Below are positions 27,083-40,297 of a stretch of 64,000 bases of DNA, one piece after another (the first letter of the stretch is position 1; every line of letters begins with the position of its first letter). Both the position numbers and the translations under genes were made by a program. Source of the stretch: Siccirubricoccus soli (GTDB lineage: Bacteria; Pseudomonadota; Alphaproteobacteria; Acetobacterales; Acetobacteraceae); contig NZ_JAMZIK010000067.1 in assembly GCF_024178315.1 (NCBI RefSeq), positions 1 to 64,000 on the forward strand, given 5' to 3'. The notes under the pieces are model-generated. The model made no database searches and was not told where the DNA came from. It worked only from the letters and a program-made list of their open reading frames with translations.

Positions 27083-28396
27083 TTACTCCGCGGCCATGGG
27101 CAGCGTCGGCTCGGGCGAGCCCTTCGCGGCCTTGTAGGCGGCAATGCGTTCTTCCATCAGCGGGCGGAAATGCCGGATGAGGCCCTGCACCGGCCAGACG
27201 CCGCCATCGGCCAGGGCGCAGATGGTGTGGCCCTCGATCTGCCGCGTCACCTGCTCCAGCACATCAATCTCCGCGACCTCCGCACGGCCTTCCACCATGC
27301 GGTCCATCATGCGCTTCACCCAGCCCATGCCCTCGCGGCAGGGGGTGCACTGGCCGCAGCTCTCATGCTTGTAGAAGGCGGAAAGCCGGGCGATCGCCTT
27401 GATGAGGTCGGTGGACTTGTCCATCACGATCACGCCCGCGGTGCCGAGGCCGGTGCGGTGTTCGCGCAGCGCGTCGAAATCCATCAGCACGTCGTCGCAG
27501 ACGCTCTTCGGGATCATCGGCGTGGAGGAGCCACCGGGGATCACTGCCAGCAGATTGTCCCAGCCGCCGCGCACCCCGCCCGCATGCCGCTCGATCAGCT
27601 CGCGCAGCGGGATCGACATCTCCTCCTCCACATTGCAGGGCTTGTTCACATGGCCCTGGATGCAGAAGATCTTGGTGCCGCTGTTCTTCGGCCGGCCGAA
27701 GCCGGCGAACCAGGCGGCGCCGCGGCGGAGGATGGTCGGCACCACCGCGATGGTCTCGACATTGTTCACCGTGGAGGGGCAGCCATAGAGCCCGACGGCC
27801 GCCGGGAAGGGCGGCTTCAGCCGCGGCATCCCCTTCTTGCCCTCGAGCGACTCGATCAGCGCCGTCTCCTCGCCACAAATGTAGGCGCCGGCGCCGCGAT
27901 GCACGTAGAGATCGAAATCCCAGCCGCTGCCGCAGGCATTCGGCCCGATCAGCCCCGCGGCATAGGCCTCGTCGATCGCGGCCTGCAGGACCAGGTGCTC
28001 GTTGTAGTACTCGCCGCGGACATAGATGTAGCCGGCATGCGCGCCCATCGCGACACCGGCGATGAGGCAGCCCTCCACCAGCGTGTGCGGGTCATGCCGC
28101 AGGATGTCGCGGTCCTTGCAGGTGCCGGGCTCCGATTCGTCGGAGTTCACCACCAGGTAGTGCGGCCGCCCGTCGCTCTGCTTCGGCATGAAGGACCATT
28201 TGAGGCCGGTCGGGAAGCCCGCCCCGCCCCGTCCGCGGAGGCCGGAATTCTTCACCTCCTCGATGATCCAATCGCGCCCCTTCTCGAGCAGCGCCTTGGT
28301 GCCATCCCAATGGCCGCGCTTGCGCGCCGCCTCCAGCCGCCAATCATGCAGGCCGTAGAGGTTGGTGAAGATGCGGTCCTTGTCGCTCAGCGCCAT
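27083..28396 (-). CDS. nuoF: NADH-quinone oxidoreductase subunit F
   Basis: A 437-residue NADH-oxidising subunit of Complex I, binding FMN and [4Fe-4S] cluster N3. Motifs are [16 protein letters not shown] at 52-67 (NADH/FMN binding), [20 protein letters not shown], the [12 protein letters not shown] cluster loop and a final Cys in [11 protein letters not shown] context where the fourth ligand is usually in TICALGD-type TICALADG. Length is family-typical. Five bases after its upstream neighbour nuoE. Confidence 0.97.
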   Translation of the reverse strand: MALSDKDRIFTNLYGLHDWRLEAARKRGHWDGTKALLEKGRDWIIEEVKNSGLRGRGGAGFPTGLKWSFMPKQSDGRPHYLVVNSDESEPGTCKDRDILRHDPHTLVEGCLIAGVAMGAHAGYIYVRGEYYNEHLVLQAAIDEAYAAGLIGPNACGSGWDFDLYVHRGAGAYICGEETALIESLEGKKGMPRLKPPFPAAVGLYGCPSTVNNVETIAVVPTILRRGAAWFAGFGRPKNSGTKIFCIQGHVNKPCNVEEEMSIPLRELIERHAGGVRGGWDNLLAVIPGGSSTPMIPKSVCDDVLMDFDALREHRTGLGTAGVIVMDKSTDLIKAIARLSAFYKHESCGQCTPCREGMGWVKRMMDRMVEGRAEVAEIDVLEQVTRQIEGHTICALADGGVWPVQGLIRHFRPLMEERIAAYKAAKGSPEPTLPMAAE

Positions 28397-28400
28397 CGCA

Positions 28401-29033
28401 TCACTCTCCCGGGATCTCGGTCAGGACCAGCGGGCCGCCTTCCGGTGCGCTGGTCTGCCGCCCGATCATGGAGCCCGGCTTGGGCCGCTCGCCGCGCCGC
28501 AGCGCCTCGATCAGCGCCACCGTCCGGGCGTAGTCCAGATCCTCGTAATAATCGTCATCGACGCAGAGGATGGGCGCGTTCACGCAGGCGCCCATGCACT
28601 CGACCTCGCTCAGCGTGAACATCCCGTCCGCGCTGGTCTGGCCATAGCCGGAGACCTGGGCCGCGTCCTTGCAGGCGCGGAAGACCTCGTCCGAGCCGCG
28701 CAGCCAGCAGGGCGTCGTGCCGCAGACCTGCAGGTGGTAGGTGCCGATCGGCTTCATGTTGAACATGAAGTAGAAGGTCGCGACCTCATAGACACGGATC
28801 GGCGCCATGCCGAGCCGCGCCGCGACGGCATCCATCCCCTTCTCCGGCACCCAGGCGCTGCCGGTCTGCCGCTTCATCTGCCGCTGCACCACATAGAGCA
28901 GCGGGATGACCGCGCTGGCCTGCCGGCCCGGCGGGTAGCGCTTGATGATCTTCTCGATCGCCGCCTCGCTCTCCGCATCGAAGGCGAAGCTCTCGGGCTG
29001 CTCGAAGGCCACCGGGGTGTCTGGCGTGGTCAA
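28401..29033 (-). CDS. nuoE: NADH-quinone oxidoreductase subunit E
   Basis: A 210-residue thioredoxin-fold [2Fe-2S] (N1a) subunit of Complex I. Cluster ligands lie in [11 protein letters not shown] and [23 protein letters not shown]. The N-terminal part [28 protein letters not shown] is the helical segment of the family. The start is taken as the TTG at 29033, which overlaps the nuoD stop in TTGA and gives [12 protein letters not shown]; the longer frame runs back through nuoD in another frame and is not real. A GTG at VAFEQ is the alternative. Confidence 0.95.
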   Translation of the reverse strand: MTTPDTPVAFEQPESFAFDAESEAAIEKIIKRYPPGRQASAVIPLLYVVQRQMKRQTGSAWVPEKGMDAVAARLGMAPIRVYEVATFYFMFNMKPIGTYHLQVCGTTPCWLRGSDEVFRACKDAAQVSGYGQTSADGMFTLSEVECMGACVNAPILCVDDDYYEDLDYARTVALIEALRRGERPKPGSMIGRQTSAPEGGPLVLTEIPGE

Positions 29034-30310
29034 CGGTCGATCTCCCCGAAGACGATGTCGAGCGAGCCGATGACTGCCACCGCATCGGCCAGCATATGCC
29101 CCTTGGAGAGCACCTCCATGGCCTGGAGATGCGCGAATCCCGGCGCGCGGATCTTGCAGCGATAGGGCCGGTTGGTGCCGTCCGCCACCAGGTAGACGCC
29201 GAATTCGCCCTTGGGCGCCTCGGTCACCGTGTAGGTGGCGCCTTCCGGCACGTGGTAGCCCTCGGTGTAGAGCTTGAAATGGTGGATGAGGCTTTCCATG
29301 GACCGCTTCATCTCGCCGCGCTTCGGCGGCGTGATCTTGTTGTCCTGGATCTTCACCGGGCCGGGCTTCAGCCGCGCCAGGCATTGCTGCACCAGCTTCA
29401 GGCTCTGGCGCATCTCCTGCACCCGCACCAGGTAGCGGTCGTAGCAATCGCCATGGCGGCCGACCGGGATCTCGAAATCGAGGTCGGCATAGATCTCGTA
29501 GGGCTGCGACTTGCGCAGATCCCAGGGCACGCCGGAGGCCCGCAGGCAGGGCCCGGAGAAGCCCCATTCCATGGCCTGCTCCGCGCTCATCACCCCGATA
29601 TCCACGGTGCGCTGCTTGAAGATGCGGTTCTCCGTCAGCAGCCCTTCGAGGTCGTCCACGAATTTCGGGAATTGCTCGCACCAGCCGGCGATGCGGTCCT
29701 CGAGACTCTTCGGGATGTCGCGGGAGACGCCGCCGGCGCGGAAGTAGTTCACGTGGTAGTGGCTGCCGCCCGCCGCCTCGTAGAATTCCAGCAGGTGCTC
29801 GCGCTGCTCGAAGCCCCAGAGCGAGGGCGTGATGGCGCCGCAATCCAGCGCGTAGGTGGTGACGTTCAGCAGATGGTTCAGGATGCGCGTCAGCTCCGCG
29901 AACATGGTGCGGATGACCCGCGCCCGCTCGGGGATCTGGTCCTCGATGCGCAGCAGCTTCTCCACCGCCAGCACGTAGCTGTGCTCCATGCACATCGGGC
30001 TGACGTAATCCAGGCGGTCCATATAGGGCATCGCCTGGAGATAGGTCTTGTACTCGATCAGCTTCTCCGTGCCGCGGTGCAGCAGGCCGATATGCGGATC
30101 GGCGCGCTCCACCACTTCGCCCTTCATCTCCAGGATGAGGCGCAGCACGCCATGCGCGGCCGGGTGCTGCGGGCCGAAATTGATGGTGTGGCTGTCCACC
30201 TCGACCGTGCGGGTCCCCTCCTCCGCCCCGCTGGCGGAGGCGACCTGGCGCGGATCGGCGGCGACGGAGAGCGGCCCCGCCTCGGAGGCCATGGCGGAAG
30301 AACTGCTCAT
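29030..30310 (-). CDS. nuoD: NADH-quinone oxidoreductase subunit D
   Basis: A 426-residue 49-kDa-type Complex I subunit that shapes the quinone site with NuoB. Conserved [51 protein letters not shown] (with the quinone-binding Tyr/His region) and the C-terminal DIVFGEIDR are all intact. The first about 35 residues are a variable Ser/Ala-rich extension. Its ATG overlaps the nuoC TGA as ATGA, and its own TGA overlaps the nuoE TTG, so C-D-E are translationally coupled. Confidence 0.97.
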   Translation of the reverse strand: MSSSSAMASEAGPLSVAADPRQVASASGAEEGTRTVEVDSHTINFGPQHPAAHGVLRLILEMKGEVVERADPHIGLLHRGTEKLIEYKTYLQAMPYMDRLDYVSPMCMEHSYVLAVEKLLRIEDQIPERARVIRTMFAELTRILNHLLNVTTYALDCGAITPSLWGFEQREHLLEFYEAAGGSHYHVNYFRAGGVSRDIPKSLEDRIAGWCEQFPKFVDDLEGLLTENRIFKQRTVDIGVMSAEQAMEWGFSGPCLRASGVPWDLRKSQPYEIYADLDFEIPVGRHGDCYDRYLVRVQEMRQSLKLVQQCLARLKPGPVKIQDNKITPPKRGEMKRSMESLIHHFKLYTEGYHVPEGATYTVTEAPKGEFGVYLVADGTNRPYRCKIRAPGFAHLQAMEVLSKGHMLADAVAVIGSLDIVFGEIDR

Positions 30311-30951
30311 GGCTTCACCCCCTCATCCGCCTGGGAGGGCTTCGGCCCCTCGATGCGGTTCAGATGCACCTTCTCGTCGCCCGGCAGGGTGGTCAGGCCT
30401 TCCCAGGGGCTGAGGAAGTCGAAGTTGCGGAAATCCTGGGTCAGCTTCACCGGCTCATAGACCACCTGCTTGCGCTCCTCGTCGTAGCGCACCTCGACAT
30501 AGCCGGTCAGCGGGAAGTCCTTGCGCAGCGGATGGCCCTCGAAGCCGTAATCCGTCAGCAGGCGGCGGAGGTCGGTCTGGCCGGCGAAGACGATGCCGTA
30601 CATGTCCCAGGCCTCGCGCTCATACCAGGTGGCGGTCGGCCAGACCTCGACGACGGAGGGCACCGGAGTCGCTGCATCCGTGCTGACCACGACGCGAAGA
30701 CGCTGGTTCAGCGTCAGGCTGAGGAGGTTGTAGATCACCTCGAAGCGCTCGGGCTTCTCCGGCCAATCCGTGCCGCAGATGTCCATGCATTGCTCGAAGG
30801 CGAAGCGCGGGTCGTCGCGCAGCAGCCGCATGGAGTCGGGCAGCGCCTCGCGCCGCAGGCGCAGCACCACCTCGGCGCCGCGCTCCACGCTGACGCTGTC
30901 CCGCGGGAAGGCCGCCGCGACGGCTTCGGCCAGTTGAGAGATGTCAGCCAC
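30307..30951 (-). CDS. nuoC: NADH-quinone oxidoreductase subunit C
   Basis: A 214-residue 30-kDa-type Complex I subunit. Recognisable segments are [52 protein letters not shown] and the hallmark [31 protein letters not shown]. It is a separate gene from nuoD, unlike the nuoCD fusion of E. coli. It overlaps nuoB by eight bases and nuoD by four. Confidence 0.97.
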   Translation of the reverse strand: MADISQLAEAVAAAFPRDSVSVERGAEVVLRLRREALPDSMRLLRDDPRFAFEQCMDICGTDWPEKPERFEVIYNLLSLTLNQRLRVVVSTDAATPVPSVVEVWPTATWYEREAWDMYGIVFAGQTDLRRLLTDYGFEGHPLRKDFPLTGYVEVRYDEERKQVVYEPVKLTQDFRNFDFLSPWEGLTTLPGDEKVHLNRIEGPKPSQADEGVKP

Positions 30952-31501
30952 GCAGGATGGTCCCCGTCCGCCGGATCTTCTTCTGCAGCTGGAGGATGCC
31001 GTAGATCAGGCCCTCCGCCGTCGGCGGGCAGCCCGGCACGTAGACATCCACCGGCACGATGCGGTCGCAGCCGCGCACCACGCTGTAGGAGTAGTGGTAG
31101 TAGCCGCCGCCATTGGCGCAGCTGCCCATGGAGATGACCCAGCGCGGCTCGCTCATCTGGTCGTAGACCTTGCGCAGCGCGGGGGCCATCTTGTTGGTCA
31201 GGGTGCCGGCCACGATCATCACGTCCGACTGCCGCGGCGAGCCGCGCGGGATGGTGCCGAAGCGGTCGAGGTCGTAGCGTGCCATATAGGCGTGGATCAT
31301 CGGCACGGCGCAGCAGGCCAGGCCGAAGGTCATCGGCCACAGGCTGCCGGTGCGCGCCCAGTTCACCACCTTGTCCAGGTTGGCGACGACGAAGCCCTTG
31401 TCCTCGATCTCGCCGGTGATGCCCTTCACCACGGCGTCCTGCGCCGGGCCCGGCGGCAGGTGCTCACGGTTCCAGGCCAGGCTGTCGGTATTTCCGCTCA
31501 T
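30944..31501 (-). CDS. nuoB: NADH-quinone oxidoreductase subunit B
   Basis: A 185-residue Complex I subunit carrying the terminal [4Fe-4S] cluster N2 next to the quinone site. Ligand motifs [10 protein letters not shown] (two adjacent Cys), [21 protein letters not shown] and [15 protein letters not shown] are complete. Normal length for alphaproteobacteria. It follows nuoA by 28 bases. Confidence 0.97.
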   Translation of the reverse strand: MSGNTDSLAWNREHLPPGPAQDAVVKGITGEIEDKGFVVANLDKVVNWARTGSLWPMTFGLACCAVPMIHAYMARYDLDRFGTIPRGSPRQSDVMIVAGTLTNKMAPALRKVYDQMSEPRWVISMGSCANGGGYYHYSYSVVRGCDRIVPVDVYVPGCPPTAEGLIYGILQLQKKIRRTGTILRG

Positions 31502-31529
31502 GGGTCTCTCCGGTCGGACGGTCTCGCCG

Positions 31530-31898
31530 TCACTCCCAGTCCAGGGCGCCCTTGCGCCATTCGTAGATGAAGCCGACGGTCAGCACGCCGAGGAAGGCGA
31601 TCATCGAGAGGAAGCCGAACCAGCCGATCCCGCCGAGGGCGACCGCCCAGGGGAAGAGGAAGGCGACTTCCAGGTCGAAGATGATGAACAGGATCGCCAC
31701 CAGGTAGAACCGCACGTCGAAGCGCCGGCGCGTGTCATCGAAAGGCTCGAAGCCGCATTCATAGGCCGAGAGCTTCTCGGCATTCGGCTTCTGCCGCGCC
31801 AGCAGCAGGCTGCCCCCCACCATGGCCAGGGCGATGCCGCCAGCGATGGCGAGGAAGACGAGAATCGGGAAGTACTCTGCCAGCAGCGGCTGGGTCAT
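31530..31898 (-). CDS. nuoA: NADH-quinone oxidoreductase subunit A
   Basis: A 122-residue three-helix Complex I membrane subunit, first gene of the nuo operon. The loop [43 protein letters not shown] holds the conserved Cys of the active/deactive switch loop. The start at 31898 ([13 protein letters not shown]) is chosen; the frame further upstream is Arg-rich. The promoter of the whole Complex I operon should lie in the about 320-base gap before tRNA-Asp. Confidence 0.97.
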   Translation of the reverse strand: MTQPLLAEYFPILVFLAIAGGIALAMVGGSLLLARQKPNAEKLSAYECGFEPFDDTRRRFDVRFYLVAILFIIFDLEVAFLFPWAVALGGIGWFGFLSMIAFLGVLTVGFIYEWRKGALDWE

Positions 31899-32221
31899 TC
31901 GGTGCTCCGCCCTTCTTGGCGCCCTGAGAGGGCTCCGGGGGCGCGAGGCCGCACCCTCGGCGCGCGGCGCGGCGGCCTGCCGCAGCGCAACGCGGCCGGA
32001 CATTAGCCGCCCCCTGCGCCAGTGGCCATAGGGGGCAAGCTACCCATCCCAGGCCCGGAAGGAAGATTTTGCGCCAGGCGGATGCAGGGCCGAGGGGGAA
32101 CGCCACCGGCCATCGCCAGGGCTGCGCCACCAGGCAACCAGGGCTGCGCCACCAGGCACAAGGAACCGAAAATACCGGGGGAGGGACCGTTCCGGCCGAG
32201 CCCCCTTCGGGGGCCGCCGCG
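31899..32221. other. nuo operon upstream region
   Basis: About 320 bases without a gene, between nuoA and tRNA-Asp. It holds a perfect 22-bp tandem duplication at 32116-32159 and a short GC hairpin GCCCCC-TTC-GGGGGC at 32200-32214 just downstream of tRNA-Asp (minus), without a T run. The operon promoter probably lies here but I see no clear hexamers. Confidence 0.45.
32116..32159. repeat. 22-bp tandem duplication
   Basis: CCAGGGCTGCGCCACCAGGC plus two bases occurs twice head to tail (32116-32137 and 32138-32159), differing only in the last base. It lies in the nuoA upstream region; probably a recent slip duplication. Confidence 0.8.
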
Positions 32222-32298
<77 letters not shown>

Positions 32299-32367
32299 TT
32301 GCGGCGTGGCCCGGGGAATAGGGCCCGGCACCGTGGCTGTCAACCGCATGACATGCGGTTTCAGGAA

Positions 32368-32439
32368 TGGGCGCTGAGGGATTCGAACCCCCGGCATCTT
32401 CGGTGTAAACGAAGCGCTCTACCGCTGAGCTAAGCGCCC
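32368..32439 (-). tRNA. tRNA-Val (TAC)
   Basis: Minus-strand cloverleaf: acceptor GGGCGCT/AGCGCCC, D arm GCTCAGCGGTAGAGC, anticodon arm CTTCG-TTTACAC-CGAAG with anticodon TAC, T arm GGGGGTTCGAATCCCTC. CCA is not encoded. It lies 69 bases from tRNA-Asp, so the two are probably one transcript. Confidence 0.96.
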
Positions 32440-32539
32440 TCTCGGCCCCCACCGCGGCTGCGGCCCCGGCGGGGATGCGACCGCCCGCAATGGCGGCCAG
32501 CACGGCTTCCAAGCCGCGCCGGCCGGAAAAGGCAAGCGG

Positions 32540-32573
32540 AAAAAGAAAAAGGGCCGGCGTCGCCGCCAGCCCT
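32540..32573 (-). terminator. hup terminator
   Basis: On the minus strand a hairpin of about 8 pairs (GGGCTGGC/GCCGGCCC with one mismatch) is followed by TTTTTCTTTTT. It lies about 70 bases after the hup stop and is a good rho-independent terminator. Confidence 0.85.
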
Positions 32574-32639
32574 CAAAGCAGCCCGGAAGGCCCGGTCCCT
32601 AGCCCGGCCCGGGCGCGGTTCCCGGCCCGCCTCCCGGCC

Positions 32640-32915
32640 TCAGTTCACAGCGTCCTTGAGACCCTTGCCAGCCTTGAAGCGAACGGTGGTGGTAGCGGGA
32701 ATCTTGATCTCCTCGCCGGTGCGCGGGTTGCGGCCCTTGCCGGCCTTGCGCTTGCTGGTGCTGAAGGTGCCGAAGCCCACCAGGCGGACATCCTGCTTCT
32801 TCTTCAGCGACTTGGTGATCGCCTCGAAGACGGCGTCCAGCACCTCGCCGGCCTTCGCCTTCGGCAGATCGCCGGTCTCGGCGATGATCGCCACCAGATC
32901 CTGTTTGTTTGCCAT
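32640..32915 (-). CDS. hupB: Nucleoid protein HU
   Basis: A 91-residue histone-like DNA-binding protein of the HU/IHF family that compacts and bends DNA. It starts MANKQDLVAIIAETGDLPKAKAG, has VGFGTFSTSKRKAGKGRNPRTGEEI, the DNA-binding arm with the intercalating Pro (RNPRTGE), and ends in FKAGKGLKDAVN. It is a single gene behind lon in the same orientation, the usual arrangement; it has its own terminator. HU rather than IHF is supported by RNPRTG and the lack of IHF-type residues. Confidence 0.97.
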   Translation of the reverse strand: MANKQDLVAIIAETGDLPKAKAGEVLDAVFEAITKSLKKKQDVRLVGFGTFSTSKRKAGKGRNPRTGEEIKIPATTTVRFKAGKGLKDAVN

Positions 32916-33065
32916 GCAGCTCCCCCTTCCCTGAGGTCACCATTCACCGACCGGAGGATTCCGGACCAGAAACCGGGCCGACTGTAGGGGGCGGGATTCT
33001 CGTGCGTCAATCGCGGGATGCCCGATTCGCGGCGGTTATCCGCCATTTTCTGCGCATCCGTGGCA

Positions 33066-33104
33066 CCGGAAAAGCCTCAGGCCGGGCTTGCGCCCGGCCT
33101 GAGG
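33066..33104 (-). terminator. lon terminator
   Basis: A perfect 13-bp stem CCTCAGGCCGGGC/GCCCGGCCTGAGG with a 4-base loop lies nine bases after the lon stop (33075-33104). On the minus strand it is followed by CTTTTCC, a short T tract. Placement and stem strength indicate termination of lon transcripts. Confidence 0.75.
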
Positions 33105-33112
33105 GGGAATGC

Positions 33113-35527
<2,415 letters not shown>

Positions 35528-35605
35528 GATGGACCTCACGAAAGGACAGTCGACGCGGAAGACGCCCTGTCGAGGCACGCCCCCCGCGTCACGGGCATGC
35601 AATCC

Positions 35606-35634
35606 AGATGGGCAGCGCGGCCCCCGGCCACAAG
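35606..35634 (-). promoter_or_regulatory. Candidate heat-shock (RpoH) promoter of lon
   Basis: On the minus strand CTTGTGG (35628-35634) is followed after 15 bases by CCCATCT (35606-35612). This resembles the RpoH consensus CTTGAAA / CCCCATNT and lies about 80 bases upstream of the lon start. The match is partial and the DNA is GC-rich, so it is only a candidate. Confidence 0.3.
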
Positions 35635-35689
35635 CCCCGGCTGCACGCGGCGCCGCCGGGGCCAGCCGGAAATGGCCGGCACGCCAGGA

Positions 35690-36946
<1,257 letters not shown>

Positions 36947-37043
36947 GGGCACTCCGCCTGTATGGGGTGGCCGGGGGCGCCGGCAGGCGCGCCCGAGGCC
37001 CCCTCCCCCCGAAGCCAGGGGGGGCTGGTTCCATCGACTGTAG

Positions 37044-37063
37044 CCCCCTTGCCATCAAGGGGG
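37044..37063. other. Hairpin between clpP and clpX
   Basis: CCCCCTTG-CCAT-CAAGGGGG, a perfect 8-bp stem in the 211-base gap. There is no following T run on either strand, so attenuation or partial processing of a clpP-clpX transcript is only a possibility. A second palindrome CCGGCC...GGCCGG lies near 37116-37135. Confidence 0.4.
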
Positions 37064-37157
37064 AAGCATTCCGCACCGGGCCGTCCCCTCCGCAACGACG
37101 CGGAAAGCGGCCAGTTCCGGCCATTGTTACGGCCGGAGCGGGGGAAGGGGTCGGGGG

Positions 37158-37802
37158 TCAGCTCTTGGCCTCGGTGCCGGGGGCCGTGGGGCGCTGGTCC
37201 ACCACCTGGTCCACCAGGCCGAAATCCCGGGCCTCCTCGGCCGACATATAGGTATCGCGCTCGAGCTTCGCCTGGATCGCCTCGAGGGGCTGACCCGTGT
37301 GCTTCACATAGATCAGGTTCAGCTTCTCGCGCAGCTTCAGGATCTCGCGGGCCTGGATCTCGATATCCGTGGCCTGGCCCTGGGCGCCGCCGGAGGGCTG
37401 GTGCACCATGATCCGGCTGTTCGGCAGGGCGAAGCGCTTGCCCTTCTCCCCCGCCGTCAGCAGCAGGGAGCCCATGGAAGCCGCCTGGCCGATGCAGACC
37501 GTGCTGACCGGGGAACGGATATACTGCATCGTGTCGTACATCGCGAGGCCGGCGGAGACGACGCCGCCCGGGCTGTTGATGTAGAAGGCGATGTCCTTGT
37601 TCGGGTTCTCGCTCTCGAGGAACAGCAGCTGGGCGCAGATCAGCGCCGAGACCTGGTCGAAGACCGGGCCCGTCAGGAAGATGATCCGCTCCTTCAGCAG
37701 GCGGGAATAGATGTCGAAGGCCCGTTCGCCGCGGGCCGTCTGCTCGACGACCATGGGCACCAGGGTATTGTTGTAGACTTCGACCGGATCGCGGTCCCGC
37801 AT
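37158..37802 (-). CDS. clpP: ClpP protease subunit
   Basis: A 214-residue serine peptidase forming the ClpP barrel. The catalytic triad is S109 (GQAASMGS), H134 (MVHQPSGG) and D182 ([11 protein letters not shown]). The N-terminal [22 protein letters not shown] that forms the axial pore and processing region is normal. The start at 37802 ([14 protein letters not shown]) is chosen; longer in-frame starts give Gly/Arg-rich extensions. It follows tig by about 260 bases and precedes clpX, the standard tig-clpP-clpX-lon order. Confidence 0.97.
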   Translation of the reverse strand: MRDRDPVEVYNNTLVPMVVEQTARGERAFDIYSRLLKERIIFLTGPVFDQVSALICAQLLFLESENPNKDIAFYINSPGGVVSAGLAMYDTMQYIRSPVSTVCIGQAASMGSLLLTAGEKGKRFALPNSRIMVHQPSGGAQGQATDIEIQAREILKLREKLNLIYVKHTGQPLEAIQAKLERDTYMSAEEARDFGLVDQVVDQRPTAPGTEAKS

Positions 37803-38061
37803 GATCGTGCCTTTCACTCCACCGGACGGGGCCGCGCCGCGGCCTGCCGCCCTTTTGGGCCTTCCCGGTCGGGCTCCCCCCTTGGGCCTGCCAGGGGGCC
37901 GCCCCGGCCAACCCCGACCATGCCCGAAACCTATCCCGGGAATCTTAATGTGGGCGAGCCCTGCCAGGGGCGGAAGCCCCCCCGTTCGGCGGGGCCCGGT
38001 CCCGCAAGGACCGCCCCGAGGAGGGAGAGACGGGCTGCCCCCTCCCTCCCCCGTCACCGGC
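37803..38061. other. tig-clpP intergenic region
   Basis: About 260 GC-rich bases that must hold the clpP promoter and leader. Several GGGG/CCCC palindromic segments are present but no clear terminator with a T run and no gene. Confidence 0.35.
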
Positions 38062-39903
38062 TCAGGCCGCCGCGGTCAGCTCCGCCGGGGGCACCACCCG
38101 CTCGGTCACCTGGGCCAGCTCCAGCATGAAATCCACCACCTTCTCCTCGAAGATGGGGGCGCGGAGATTCTCCGCCGCCTGTGGGTTCTTGCGGAAGAAC
38201 TCCATCACCTGCTGCTCCTGGCCCGGGTAGCGCGCGGCCTCCTGCCGCATGGCGCGGGAGAGCTCCTCATTGGTGACGGTGATGTTGTTGGTCCGGCCGA
38301 TCTCGGAGAGCAGCAGGCCGAGGCGGATGCGGCGCTCCGCGATGCCGCGATACTCCGCCTTCAGCGCCGCCTCGTCCTTGCCCCTGTCCTCCTCGTCCAG
38401 CCGCCCGGCCTTCAGGTCGGCCTCGATCCGCTGCCAGATCTGGCTGAATTCCTGCTCCACCATGCCCTCCGGCACCGGGAAGCTGGCCTGGTCGGCCAGG
38501 CCGTCCAGCAGCGCCCGCTTCACCTTCATGCGGGAGAGGCCGTCGAACTCGCCCTGGAGCTGGGTGCGGATGACCTCCTTCAGCTTGTCCAGGCTCTCGA
38601 AGCCGAGGGTCGCGGCGAAGGCGTCGTCGATCGCCGGCAGCACCGCCTTCTTCAGCCCCTTGGCCGTCACCTCGAAGGTGGCGGCCTTGCCGGCGAGGTT
38701 GCGGGAGCCGTAATCGGCCGGGAAGGTCACGGCGATGGTCCGGGTCTCGCCCGGCGCCAGCCCCTCGAGCTGCTCGCTGAAGCCCGGAATGAAGCCGGGG
38801 CCGGCAACCTCGACCGGGGCGTCGGTCGCGGTGCCGCCGGGGAAGGCCTCGCCGGGACCGGTCGCGGTCCCGGGCTCGACCAGCTTCGCCTCGCTGATGC
38901 GCAGCGTCACGTCGAAGGGGCCGGTGCTGGCGAAGACCAGGCCGGCGCTGACAGCAGCCGTCTCTGCGTCCTGCAGCGTGGCCTCGACCCTGACGGGAAC
39001 GGCCGAGCCGCCGGCCAGGGCCGGCGCTACTTCCTCGCCCCTCACGATGTCCAGCGAACCGCCATCCGCCTTCCCGCCGCGGACGCGCAGCGCCAGGCTC
39101 TTCAGCCCCTCGGCGCTGCCCCCCACCATGGTGATGAGTGCCGAGGCAGCCCAGCTGCTGCCGGGCCGTGCCGGAATTTCCTTCAGCGAGTCGAAATTCA
39201 GCACTTGGTTGCTCAGGGCCTCCTCGCCATGCACGCGGATATCAACGCTGCCCTCGCCGCGGCCCACCACTTCGGCCGCCGCCTTCATCTGCGCCAGCCA
39301 ATGCTCCGGCAGCGCGCCCTCCGTCGCGCCCGGCGCCGCGGCGCCGCCCGGGTTGCGCAGGCGATTCTCCGGCTCAGGCGCCAGCCGCCCGACGAAGTCG
39401 CAGACCAGGATGTCGCCCTTCACCGCCGGGCGGCTCTCGGCCACTTCCTCCAGGCTGCGGTTGCGGCTGGCGATCTGCTCCAGCGTCTTCTGCACCTGCT
39501 CCTCATCCGGCTCGGCCTTCAGCCGCTCCAGGCTGATGGCAGCGAAGTCCGGCATCGGGATCTCGGGCAGGATCTCGAGATCGACCTTGAATTCGAGGTC
39601 GGCATCGGGGGCGAAATTCACCAGCTCGACCTTCGGCTGCAGCGCCGGGCGCAGGCCGCGATCGGTGACGATCTGGTCGGTGGCCTGGCTCACCGACTGC
39701 TCCAGCACCTCGCTCAGCACCGCCTGGCCGTAGCGCTGCTGGACCACCTTCACCGGTACCTTGCCGGGGCGGAAGCCGGGCAGGCGCAGGTCACGGCCGA
39801 GCTCGGCCAGGCGCTTGTCGCGCTGGGCCGCGATATCGCCCGCGGGCACAACCACCTTGAAGCCCCGCTTGAGCCCCTCGTTCGCGACCTCGGTCACCTG
39901 CAT
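38062..39903 (-). CDS. tig: Trigger factor with large insertion in PPIase domain
   Basis: A ribosome-associated chaperone and peptidyl-prolyl isomerase of 613 residues; usual trigger factors have 430-490. The N-terminal ribosome-binding domain has [12 protein letters not shown] at 43-54. The FKBP domain starts [12 protein letters not shown] (163-174) but is then interrupted by about 175 residues and resumes at [25 protein letters not shown] (from about 351). The C-terminal chaperone arms ([22 protein letters not shown] onwards) are normal. The insertion has Pro/Ala/Gly-rich linkers around a region with alternating hydrophobic residues ([29 protein letters not shown]) that looks beta-rich. The start at 39903 ([10 protein letters not shown]) is the family start; eight codons upstream another ATG exists. 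Reading frame and base use match the rest, so it is not a frameshift. Confidence 0.93.
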   Translation of the reverse strand: MQVTEVANEGLKRGFKVVVPAGDIAAQRDKRLAELGRDLRLPGFRPGKVPVKVVQQRYGQAVLSEVLEQSVSQATDQIVTDRGLRPALQPKVELVNFAPDADLEFKVDLEILPEIPMPDFAAISLERLKAEPDEEQVQKTLEQIASRNRSLEEVAESRPAVKGDILVCDFVGRLAPEPENRLRNPGGAAAPGATEGALPEHWLAQMKAAAEVVGRGEGSVDIRVHGEEALSNQVLNFDSLKEIPARPGSSWAASALITMVGGSAEGLKSLALRVRGGKADGGSLDIVRGEEVAPALAGGSAVPVRVEATLQDAETAAVSAGLVFASTGPFDVTLRISEAKLVEPGTATGPGEAFPGGTATDAPVEVAGPGFIPGFSEQLEGLAPGETRTIAVTFPADYGSRNLAGKAATFEVTAKGLKKAVLPAIDDAFAATLGFESLDKLKEVIRTQLQGEFDGLSRMKVKRALLDGLADQASFPVPEGMVEQEFSQIWQRIEADLKAGRLDEEDRGKDEAALKAEYRGIAERRIRLGLLLSEIGRTNNITVTNEELSRAMRQEAARYPGQEQQVMEFFRKNPQAAENLRAPIFEEKVVDFMLELAQVTERVVPPAELTAAA

Positions 39904-39945
39904 CTTCGTTCCACCCAATCCAGACATCTAGGAGGCTGGCCATGC

Positions 39946-40030
39946 TGGTGCGGGCGGAGGGATTTGAACCCCCACGGCTTGCGCCACTGGAACCTAAATC
40001 CAGCGTGTCTGCCAGTTCCACCACGCCCGC
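39946..40030 (-). tRNA. tRNA-Leu (TAG)
   Basis: Minus-strand cloverleaf of 85 bases with CCA: acceptor GCGGGCG/CGCCCGC, anticodon loop ATTTAGG with anticodon TAG, a long class II variable arm (TGGCGCAAGCCGT), T arm GGGGGTTCAAATCCCTC. It lies 43 bases upstream of the trigger factor start and is the only tRNA there. Confidence 0.96.
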
Positions 40031-40297
40031 GCCGCCAGCCCGCGGCATGCAAGAGGGCGCGTGTAGCGCAGCCGCGCCCGGTTTGAAAGGCGCCCGGCCC
40101 CGTATCAGCCGCTGTCGCCGGCCCCAGGGGGCCTCAGCGCGCGCATCCGGCCCGGCGCCGTTTCCCGCCGGCCGTGCGCCGGCAGGGTCCGCGCCGCAGG
40201 CGGCGGCGGGTGCCGCCCGGCCCGGCAGCCCCTTGGCCCGCCCCAGGCGCCAGCCGGCCGCGGCGGATCGCCGCCCGTCGCCCCTGAAGCCCTGGCC
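40031..40297. other. Gap downstream of ThDP enzyme
   Basis: About 265 very GC-rich bases between the ThDP enzyme stop and tRNA-Leu. I see only low-complexity Pro/Ala/Arg frames and no clear terminator. Confidence 0.35.
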
